The notes beneath the pieces were generated by a model that saw nothing but the letters and a program-made list of their open reading frames with translations, was not told where the DNA came from and made no database searches. From the NCBI GenBank assembly GCA_036936605.1, contig JAUPFV010000004.1, positions 141,590,973-141,654,972 on the forward strand: a stretch of DNA of 64,000 nucleotides. Reading direction: 5' to 3'. The translations under genes and the position numbers were made by a program. This DNA comes from Limnanthes douglasii subsp. nivea (lineage: Eukaryota; Streptophyta; Magnoliopsida; Brassicales; Limnanthaceae). The stretch's first letter is position 1; every line of letters begins with the position of its first letter. Positions 46,612 through 56,087 of the stretch are shown here, piece by piece.

Positions 46612-47880
46612 ATGTGGCCAATTTTTCCTCATTTACTTCCAATCTCTACCCAACAATTACAAGATACGCTCAAGAGATGTGTTTCACAACAATCTGGTAT
46701 GCAGAACTCATTATCGTTTGTAGATATGGTCAATCACGTAAAGACTCAAGATTTCAAGACCACCTGCATTCAACATAAGAAATATCACATTTCAATTGAG
46801 TTTGAGGAATGTGTTAATGATTATCTGAATTCATCTACAACCTACACGCTACTAGGCAAATTCACCAAAGGTTTGCCAAAGAAACAAGCCTTAAATAAAT
46901 ATTTTGAAGCTAGAAAGTTTGAAGGTGATTTTAATTATGCAAATTGGGATTGTAGGTACCTATTTCTTGAGTTTTCTTGAAAGTAAAACCTATTAAAAAT
47001 ATGGTCACAACCTATTTGGACAGTAGGAAAATACTCAATAAGAATATTAAAGTGGACAACTAGTTTCAACCCAAAAGTTGAAAGCCCAATTGTTCCAGTT
47101 TGGATACGATTGGAGAATTTAACTGACCATCTATACAATGAATCCTTCATAAACTCTGTAGCATCTTCAGTTGACTCTCCGATTAAAATCTGGATTCGCG
47201 AAAAGAACCACGCATTGTATAATCATGTTACGTCTGGCTAGAACTTGACATCTCTAAAGATCTTTAACACAATGTTTTGACAAGCTTTGGAAGTAATTAT
47301 GGTGATTTTATTCATAATAGTTACACAGACGTGCCTAAATATTACAGTTTATATGCTCATGTGGGACATGAAAACACAGTTCAAGAAGGAAAAAATAAGG
47401 TGATAAACAATCTACCAAGGAAGACCACGAAGTTAGAAAGGTTATCAACTTACAGACAAAAGAGCACCCCTCCAGTTATTCAATATAAAAACCGTAGATA
47501 GGTCTCTAGAGAATGAAAATCCAAGTTTCAAGAGCTCCATTAGCAAAGAAATAAGTAAATCATTCAACAAACAACAGGAAATAGACAATCAAGATGACAG
47601 TAATGAAGATAAGAAAGATGCAGGTGACAAAGAAGTCATTGAGTCCATAAGATCACTTGATTTTGATTATAATTTACCAACATTGGCCAACTCTGGTAAA
47701 TCTCTATCCTCGGGTTATCAAACCCCAAATAAGGCTAATATGGGGAGTCTGCCATCTACTCCAGTCCTGAGAATAAAAGAAATAGATTCAGATTTTCAAA
47801 AGGTCTTGAATAAAGAATCGAAGCTGGAAAGAAACAAAGAAAGAGAAAAGCCATTAATAATCAAGTCTTTGTAGTTTCAT
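46612..47880 (+). pseudogene. LINE-D ORF1 (DUF4283-like)
   Basis: The first open stretch (46612-46980) contains FEECVNDYLNSSTTYTLLGK and LNKYFEARKFEGDF, in the manner of the N-terminal half of a DUF4283 domain. In later frames PIVPVWIRLENLTDHLYN (about 47090-47145) corresponds to the IPIWVKVFNLPFELW segment of LINE-A. No CCHC knuckle is evident. The tail (47683-47874) is charged and serine-rich, like the ORF1 tail of LINE-B. Stops and frameshifts are frequent. Confidence 0.6.
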
Positions 47881-47912
47881 GGGGTCAAAAGATCTTATTT
47901 TAAAATCCCTCA

Positions 47913-50900
47913 ATGATCAAAGCACTAAGCTGGAATATTCGGTGTATTGGAAATAAATCTTCAGTCAGAAGACTAAAGTCTATAATTAGGAAAGAAAACA
48001 TTAAGATCTTATGCATTCAAGAGCCTATGGTAAACTCTTCTCAATCAGGTAATATTGCTCTTACTCTAAATTTTTCAAAATATTTTGCTAACATATCTAA
48101 TAAGATATGGATACTATGGAGTGATGAACTAGTTAGAAACATTATAATGGACAATGTTCAATTTATACATGTAAATATTAAGTATCCTAACTCTAACCTG
48201 GATAAAGTCTTTACTTTTACCTGATTTTATGCTAAATGTCAGAAAAGGGAGCGACTTGAACTGTGGAACAACATTCGTGGATTAGCTGCATCAACAAGGG
48301 AATAATTATTAGTGGGAGATTTCAACACCATTATATCTCCTTTAGAGAAAACAGGATGTGTAAGCTACTATTATCAAAGTGCTAACGAATTTAATAATAT
48401 GATAAAATATTGTTTTTTTGAGGATGTAGGTTTTGCAGGACAAAATATACATGGACTAACAAAACTAAATAGAAACTCCTTGACCGTGTGTTATACAATC
48501 AAGAATAGACATACTACTTTTCTGAAACTAAAGTATTGCATATGTCTCATATGTCCCGTACTTTCTCTGATCACACACCATTATGCATATCACTTTTAAA
48601 GGACATGATCAAACAAGCCAAAATATATAAATTCTTAAACATTTGGACCATGGATAAAGAGTTTCTAACCTTTGTAGAAGCTAACTAGAATGAAGAGTTA
48701 ACAAGCTACCCTTTATTTATCTTCTAGAACAAGATATAAAGACTGAAATTAGCCTTAAAATATTAGAACAAGGCACACTTTGGAAACATATTTGATCAAA
48801 TGGTTCAAACTAAAGAAGAATTTAAAGCTTGTGAAGTAAATTATCTTCAATCTAATAGTGTTGAAAACAAGATAAACTCTCTAAAGCTACTGACCATCAA
48901 TTGGCTTTAACAGTGGAGGAGGAATACTGGAAACAGAAAAGCCATGCTGCTTGGTTACAAGATGGAGACAGAAATACCAGAATTTATCATAACTTTGTTA
49001 AGAAAAAGAGGAAAAACACAGAATCGTAGGCAAAAAAATCAACAACAAATGGGTTATTGAAGAAGAATCTATCAATAATTCAGTTGAATCCTACTTCAGA
49101 TGTAATCTAACTACTTCCTCTAATTCTAACTTAGATAATTATCTTAATTATATGTTTTATGTTATACCTAATGCCATTCGTGATGTAGATAAAAACGCTC
49201 TTCTAGTTAGCCCTATTGAACTGGAGGTGTGGAACATAATTCAAAGCCTAAAAATCCACCAGTGCAGTTGGTATGGATGGTCTCAATAAGTGTTTCTTCA
49301 CAACTCGTTGGATTATTATAAAGATAGACTTATGTGGGATTCATATATTTTTTATTTAAGGTCATACAATTCCAAAAGGTATAAAGGCTACCGGTATATA
49401 TCTAATTCCTAAAGTTGATAATTCTTCTAATTGGAATCAATATAAGCCAATCAGTTTGTGTACTATAATGAATAAGATTATGTCTAAGATGCAGAATAAC
49501 ATATTGTCTAGTATATTACCTAAGCTGATATCTGAGGTTCAGAGGGAATATGTGAATGATAGATTTGTTCATGGTAATATACTAATTTCTAAAAAACTCA
49601 TACATGATCTAGATATGAAAACAAAAGCTTGAAATATAGTTATTAAGGTTGATATGTCAAAGGATTTTGATAACCTTTCACCTAGCTTTATAATTAGAGT
49701 TCTCAAGGCTTATGGTTTTAATCTGAAGGTAAACAACCTAATCAGATCAATTTTTATATCAGTAATCATCAACGGAAAAACTATTAGTTTTTTCAAAGCA
49801 ATTAAAGGTATTAGACAAAGGGACCCTTTGTCCCATAGTCTCTTTATATTAAATACAAAGTTGTTGGCTTCCTAACTCAATTATTTCCAAGATTGAAAGA
49901 CTATTCAACAGGTTTATATGGGGTTCTAATAGTGAATCAAGTAAGATTCATTAGTCTTCTTGGGCTGCAATCTGTAAACCCTATAGAAATGGTGGATTAA
50001 ATATGAAAAATCTACAAGACATATAAAGACCTACTCTTGTAAACTTTGGATTAGATTCAAAGAGAAAAAATCCTCTAGACTAACCTAGTCCACATTATCT
50101 ACTGCAAGGACCACCACCCACTACAGCTAAACTACTCAAAGAAAAGGTCAAAACCTGGAAAATATTTGCTAACATAAAGGGGTTTGTTGAAAGAAATATG
50201 AAGTGGATACTAAGCAAAGGAAATGTGGATCTATGGCTTGATAACTTGTTTGATAAGCCTCTCGTTATTTCTCTAACTTATAACTAAAATAATTCTTGGT
50301 TTAAGGGTTTAAAGCTAGGTATTTATGGGATAATTTTACTTATTAGTTGGATAAACTAAGGCCATTGCTAATTGATTCTAACATTAATATTATCTTAAAA
50401 CTAAGTATTAATGATCAAGTGGAGGATTCAGTTCACTGGATTCCAGCTAAAAGTGTCAAGTTTAATATTAAAGAATCCCTAGAACACATAAAACCTTACC
50501 ATAACACATCTTCTGTATACGATAAGATCTGGAATATGATAACACCTACTAAATGTTCTTTCCTAGTATGGAGACTGTTTCAGGAAAAACTATATATTAA
50601 CTCTATAATGCAAAGAAAACATCTAATAACAGTCTCTAAGTTCCAAGTTTTTCCTAACCTAGAAACTAAAGACCACCTATTTGTTTCTTGTTCATTTGCG
50701 TGAAAAAATTGGTCTCATTTTGCAGGTATATTAAAGGTTGACATTAGTAGTTTTATTCGTTGCTGGTTCTAGGCTGCCCCAAATAAAAAACATATCAACA
50801 CTGTAATACATACCATTATTAACTGGCCTCTATGGCAACAAAGAAACAAATCAAAAATGAAAGGGGACCTTTATTCAGCTACTGCTACAATATCATACAT

Positions 50901-51393
50901 TACAAATATCCTAAATAGATTGGATCGATCTAACAAATTTAAGCACAAACATTGGAAGAATGTGGAACAGGAAGCACTTATATTGGGATGTATTAATCAT
51001 TTAAAAATGAACAGTAAATTCACATACCTTACTTGGTCTCCTCCACCACCAAGCAGAGTCAAACTCAATACAAACGCTAGTTGTCTTAGATCAGGAGAAG
51101 CGAATGGTGCAATAATTATTAGGAACATCCAGGGTTCAATCATACATGGCTATGGAAATACCTATTGTATGATTTCCCCCATCAAGGTTGAAGCCCAAGC
51201 TCTCCATGATGGGTTGCAAATCTGCAAAATGCACGGATTTAGGGAAGTAGACATTAAGACTGACTGTGAATCTCTAGTATACTTTATTTCTTCAGGAAAT
51301 TATCCAATAAATTTAGAAATGATATTGAAAAGTATAAGAAATTTGATGAATCCACATATGATACTTCACCACATCTATAGAGAGAAAAATTGA
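47913..51393 (+). pseudogene. LINE-D ORF2 (endonuclease, RT, RNase H), deleted and frameshifted
   Basis: ORF2 begins MIKALSWNIRCIGNK (47913). It continues with IKILCIQEPMV, then VGDFNTIISPLEKTG (about 48312) and a histidine-poor remnant of the SDH segment near 48565. RT has PISLCTIMNKI-like and VDMSKDFDNLSPSFI (about 49645-49690) motifs and GIRQRDPLSHSLFIL. Within about 15 bp the sequence then passes to IISKIERLFNRFIWGS, removing the active site and thumb, about 150 codons. zf-RVT pieces (50347-50703) include KCSFLVWRLFQEKLY. The RNase H (51050-51393) is the best-preserved part: KLNTNASCLRSGEANGA, VEAQALHDGL and IKTDCESLV carry three of its acidic residues. Confidence 0.75.
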
Positions 51394-51640
51394 GAAACTG
51401 ACTAACTTGCTCGATGGACTCCGAGATGTAAAACGAAGATAGACTTTAAAATGTCTAAAGTACAATCTTATCTTGAAGCTATCACATTTTTAAAAAGTTT
51501 TCAGTTAGCTTATATTAGAACACAATAACTTTAATGTTTTTATTAACTGTCAGGAAAACTGGATAATCAAAAGAAATTTACCTAAAGAAGAAGAACTGGA
51601 CATCTCATGTAGGAACTGCCCGAATCGTGAAGTTGTGAAC

Positions 51641-53045
51641 TCTCTGGAATTGAGCCCATAAGCAATTTATCTATCTTGCTGGCAAAACAGCAAACTTCTT
51701 GACGGAATCTATAATCAGAGAGATCCTTATTTGTACTCGAAAGAAATTGAGCCCATAAGCACTTTATCTATCGAGAGCTAGCTGTTCATATAAAGAGTTC
51801 TGATGGTGCCATATCTGAATACAGTATTCAGATCTCTCAATCATATATGGCATTATGGATCTTGCAGAAGATAAATGCTTCCTTCTTAAGAAAGTGTTCA
51901 CTCATGATGTCCTAAAAAGAATCAAAATGGATTACTAAAAACTGTAAAACAAATAAATCTAGAATGAGAAGAAGTTTGGATTACCTTGAAGTTCATAGAG
52001 AACCTTCTTTGGATTTCTAAGGAATCTAATGCAGCAGGAATTCAGCTACCCTGAAACTGGCCACATCTACACGAATGCTATGATAAAAAATATCTTTATC
52101 AACTACTACAGGAAACTGTACCCAGTTATCTCCTATCTATTATGCTTTATTGAGGGTGTCATCTCTAAATAGTCAGAAATCCTTCTCAACTATTGGAGAA
52201 AACTGAACCCAATTATCTCATATCTATCAAGTTATGTTAACAACAACCCTCAAGAAAGATTATATGTGGAAGTCATCTCCAAATCGTAAAGAGAATCTCT
52301 AATGGACCCTTCTCAACAATGGGGGAAACCAAACTCAGTTATCTCCTATTTATCAAGCACTGTTGAACAGAATCTTTCAAGAAAGATCAATTGAGGGTGT
52401 CATCTCCTAATAATGAGAAATCCTTCTCATATAATAAGTTCTCAAAGAAATTTTTCTCATCTATTGAAGGAAACTGAACCTAATTGTCTCCAGTCTATCA
52501 ACCTTTGTTGAACATAATATCTCAAGATATATTACTAAAATAGATTAATGAAAACTGAAAAAACAAGGAAATTTAGCTTAAGAAGAAGTCTAGGTTACCT
52601 TCCTGAAATTGGGGCTTTCCTGAAATTGGCCTCATCGCGAAGAAATTAGTGCTCAAAGAGATATTTCTCTGGATTTCAAAGGAAACCAAACTCGGAATCA
52701 CTCTAACTATCAAGCGTTACTACTTAATTAGAGTGTTATGAGGGTGCCATCTTCGAAATCAAAACTATGATATCTCCTCATCATCTCTAGATTTAGGTAT
52801 TTGATGAAGAATAAGGCTTCACTATGGATTTAAGGAAGGTTTGGAATTCCTTCTCAAGTTATCCTAAAGGTCGGGTCTGTCTCATAGTTTAAATAAGGAA
52901 TCAGAACGTTACAAGAATTAGAGGTTATCTAATTCTGATAACCTTAAGCAAAATTCAGGTCATTCTCTTATACCAATTGTAAACAAATGTAAGAGCATTT
53001 CTCTTAGGCTATTTTTCTCTTAATAAAAGAAGTCCCGTTAATTTA
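51641..53045 (+). repeat. repeat family R, right copy, with internal repeats
   Basis: No coding potential is recognised. TTGAGCCCATAAGCA with TTTATCTATC recurs at 51651 and 51747. A phrase like GAAACTGAACCCAATTATCTC with TATCTATCAA recurs at about 52111, 52200, 52325, 52470 and 52680 with changes. The end (52935-53045) aligns with 46029-46125. A perfect 21-bp palindrome lies at 51813-51833. Confidence 0.5.
51813..51833. repeat. perfect palindrome, 10-bp arms
   Basis: ATCTGAATAC, one A, then GTATTCAGAT: the two arms are exact reverse complements around a single base. The flanks CCAT and ATGG extend a weaker symmetry further out. Confidence 0.8.
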
Positions 53046-53209
53046 AAAATAACAAAAAAACATCATTTATTAACGAATAATTCTATTATAAATAAAACAC
53101 ATCAAATGGTCGAAGGAATGTTCATTTATAAAGGATTGTTCATTTATAATTTTATATTTTTTGTGTGTAAAAATATAAAATAAAATAAAAGTGTTCATAC
53201 AAGTACCTA

Positions 53210-54285
53210 GGGAATACCCCGAGGAGATACAATCGACATAAGAAGATCAATAAACATGACTGCTAAATCAAACAAAGTAGGAATGTTAGAATAACAGAGT
53301 TAAACGAGAATAACTAAGACAACGCAACAAGGGCCAATCGAGCCGACCGATAGTACTCTAAAGAAGTCCACAACAATGGAAGTCAACGAACTAGATCGAA
53401 GAGGAGGGAACCTGAAAATAAAGTAGAAGAATAAATAATAATAATAATAAAAGTAGTTACATATGCCAGTAGATCTTGTTGCCGTAGAATCTGAACCGAA
53501 GATCAGAGAAGATCAGAGGGGGTGAACCAAAAATTATTGAGTTCCTCTCCTTCTAGACGTGGTAAACAACCGTGCCAAAGAAAGAGCGTCAAGTGTGACG
53601 GTTTCGAGAGTGAGACCAGTTTGACGCCTCGCAGACCAAAGACTACCACCACGAAGCGAGAAAAAAAAACCCAGTTTTGCACTCAGTGAAAACTACAATC
53701 AAAGAGAAGATGAACAATAGTTTCAGAAGCAGAGTTTTATAAGGCACAATCAGGTGGGGTATTGATACCCCAGCTGAGAAGCTTATCTCTGGTAAAAAAA
53801 ATCACAGGATAGCGAGCCATAAAATAAAAGAGTGACGAGGAAAATTGAATTTATTCAATACTAACCCAACCCACGCCACAATAGGGGCAGGCGTACGAAT
53901 AGCGTTATAGGTATCCTTGATTGTGAAGTTATTGCAGTCAGCCTTCGCAATCCAAAAAGGAACATCATGGGAGTTGATGTTAGGAGAGGGTAGGGTGAGG
54001 AGGAGGTTGTTGATCTCCAGAAGATTCAAACAACTTCTAGCTCTGGACGGTCTGATGTTTGAAGGTCAATTCCAATGACCATCGAGGATAATATCCGAAA
54101 TCTTGAGGTTATTCCCGAATAGGGAATCCTTAATGATATTTGTACCATAGTGTGAAGCTAGAAAGGAAGAAAGGAGCCATGAATCGTACCAAAAGGAAGT
54201 ATTTGAACCATTTCCATAGCCACTCTGCACAAAATACTAGCCAACAGACCAGAACAAAGAATTTTCCTGCAAATCTAACAAAATG
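53210..54285 (-). mobile_element. LINE-E: 3' fragment of a LINE-A family element
   Basis: A minus-strand fragment covering the end of ORF2. NGSNTSFWYDSWLLSSF-like codons (about 54200) match the start of the window, and VPFWIAKADCNNFTIKDTYN and PRHSFILWLAILDR-like sequence lie at about 53970-53820. The zinc-binding C-terminal part follows with TIVHLLFDCSFH (about 53715-53680). Beyond the stop it ends near 53210 in probable 3' UTR. The 5' end is truncated near 54285. Confidence 0.7.
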
Positions 54286-54309
54286 CAATACGACATATTG
54301 CATTTTTAT

Positions 54310-54790
54310 AATACAATACTAGAAATACATTATATAGGATTTTTTATCATTTTATTTTGATTTAACGTTTTCTTTTATTTTAAAAGCATCATATGTTTAT
54401 CTACTATTCCAAATCAAATGTAACGTAAAATGCGGTTTTATATTTATTATCTTATAATGATTATAAATTTATTTAAATCATTTGGAGGAAGTTGAAATTC
54501 TTCTTCGTGAATAATTTATCTAGATGATTTTGAACTTGATACGACATTTTTCGTTGTTAACAACTATGTTTTGACCATGGATGTGAATGGTGTTGTTAGA
54601 TACTTATTTTTGTGATGGACTAGTAGATACATATGGACCATAATTATTGCAATTCTCCTAGAAATTCAAAATCAATTTAAAGATATGATTTTGTTACTTA
54701 TTGGTCGGGAATCGACATCCTATATTTAATAAGTGAAAATCCATTAAAAATCATTAACGAAGTATATATGTAGTTAAAATTAATAATGTA
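54310..54790 (+). repeat. dispersed repeat, longest copy
   Basis: Its first part (54310-54470) aligns with 24785-24930 and its last part (54625-54790) with 23650-23830, on the two sides of RPS5. No coding potential, long terminal inverted repeats or target duplication were found. It may be a non-autonomous element or duplicated flanking DNA. Confidence 0.5.
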
Positions 54791-55291
54791 CTGTTGGACA
54801 TAATGGCAGCTCGTGTTTATTATATCCCAGCTTTGGTGCTACATGTATACACATCAAACTAAACTAGAATGTTATTCTAGAGTAATATTTAAAGTATTAT
54901 GCAATAAATCAAATGATAATTTAAAAAGGGGCCAGGCTAGAAATATTACACATTTTTATAAATCTTAAACCGCTAGATCTTATACCTAATTGATAGATCT
55001 CGCACCTAAATTTTGACCATTTTACCCTTTTCAGAAAACCTAGCTATAAAAGCGTTTGATAGATCTCTCACCACTTTTTTTCCTCTCTTTCTCTCTCTCT
55101 CTAGAAACCTCTCAAGCACCCGGAGCATCCATTTCAAAAATTCGATTTTTGAAGAATCTGAAGTGAAGAAAAGTTAAAGGTAAACGATACAAACATCATG
55201 GTGTAATTTGTTTTTGATTTCATTCGGTCTAAACTGTCGAATCTAGGTTTTTTAGTTTTTTTGGTTTCGATTTCAAAAGTTCGATTTTTGT

Positions 55292-55390
55292 ATGATTTTA
55301 GGTGTTGTTTTGTTAGATTAGTGTTGTATTGTTGTTAGTATTGCTAGGATCTATGTTTTGGTGCTTGATTTTGTTAGAAATGAGGGTGTT
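55292..55390 (+). repeat. inverted copy of the window's right end
   Basis: The reverse complement of 63902-64000 matches this segment with only a few differences, starting ATGATTTTAGGTGTTG. It shows that the two arms are the same sequence in opposite orientation. Confidence 0.92.
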
Positions 55391-55424
55391 TTGGTGGTGT
55401 TGAGTTTTTGCCCCGTGTTTGCTG

Positions 55425-55451
55425 CTGGTAGCACGAACAGCGTGCTACCAG
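55425..55451. repeat. foldback, 10-bp arms, in the derivative
   Basis: CTGGTAGCAC, the loop GAACAGC, then GTGCTACCAG: perfect arms. It corresponds in place to the 39-bp-arm foldback at 63789-63870 in the intact arm. Confidence 0.8.
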
Positions 55452-55495
55452 ATGGGACCTGGTCGCAGGCTGTTTTTGCGACGAAGAAGGTTTTG

Positions 55496-55633
55496 GTCGC
55501 AGGCCCAAAATGAGACGAGGCCCAAATGGCGTCTCATTTTGGGCCTGCGACAGAATATTAAGCTGTCTCATTTTGGGCCTGCGACAGAATATTAAGTTGT
55601 CTCATTTTGGGCATGCGACAGAATATTAAGCCC
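55496..55633. repeat. 21-14-21 foldback plus 34-bp tandem copies
   Basis: A 21-bp arm (55496-55516, starting GTCGCAGGCCC), a 14-nt loop and its exact reverse complement (55531-55551). The right arm then recurs at 55565 and 55599, each followed by AGAATATTAAG, giving a 34-bp tandem unit. The last copy has one change. Confidence 0.9.
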
Positions 55634-56087
55634 AAATGATGCTTCATTTTTTTTTATTTGTTGATTTGTGACTAATACATATTTTCTTGCGTTGTGTTTA
55701 CAGGATGGGACGATTCAAGACTAAAGTTAAAAATCCGTTCAAGAAACTTAGGGCGTGGTTGTGGCGTACTACCCAGACCACTTTATTATTGATTTCTTAA
55801 AGGGCCAGGCTAGAAATGTTACACATTTTGATAGATCTCTCACCCTACTCCCTTATTTTTTGAAACTGAAAGTTGAAATTCCAAAATTGCCCTTCCTCTC
55901 TCTAGATTTTGACATTTATGCCATTTTGTCTCCAAATCGGCCGAAACACTTAATCTATCCGATATTAGACTAGATCTACAAGCTTTGTAGTAACATCTAC
56001 TAATCTAAACCCATTAATTCGAAAAAATTAGCTTTTTTTACCTAAACCCATAAAACCCACTTCGAAAAATCTTAAATCGGAGTATCT

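Larger units (their letters stand above)
46440..51640 (+). mobile_element. LINE-D: L1-type LINE with an internal deletion in RT
   Basis: A plus-strand LINE of the same family as LINE-B: the endonuclease openings (FTSNISNKIWFF and FANISNKIWILW) correspond. ORF1, endonuclease, RT palm, zf-RVT and RNase H are present in order, with many frame changes. The RT domain jumps from LFILNTKLLAS to a segment that lies far downstream in other copies, so the active site and thumb are missing. Both flanks carry copies of repeat family R, which suggests insertion into that repeat. Confidence 0.75.
54929..55801 (+). mobile_element. MULE derivative: right arm with truncated PMD gene, inverted
   Basis: This segment is the reverse of the intact element's right arm: terminus, a promoter with a pyrimidine-rich leader (about 55080-55110), a 5'UTR intron holding foldbacks, and the PMD start codon at 55705. 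The start encodes MGRFKTKVKNPFKKLRA, close to MPRYKIKAKNPF of the intact gene. It then jumps directly into sequence matching PMD exon 3 (GTGGCGTACTACCCAGACC; intact copy near 62050-62075), out of frame, and stops. The transposase-side terminus follows at 55802. About 1.5 kb of PMD sequence is missing. Confidence 0.75.

Noticed and set aside
55496..55633. Regularly spaced repeats resembling a CRISPR array
   Set aside because: Only three units, spacers are themselves repeated, arms are inverted, and the DNA is from a plant transposon.
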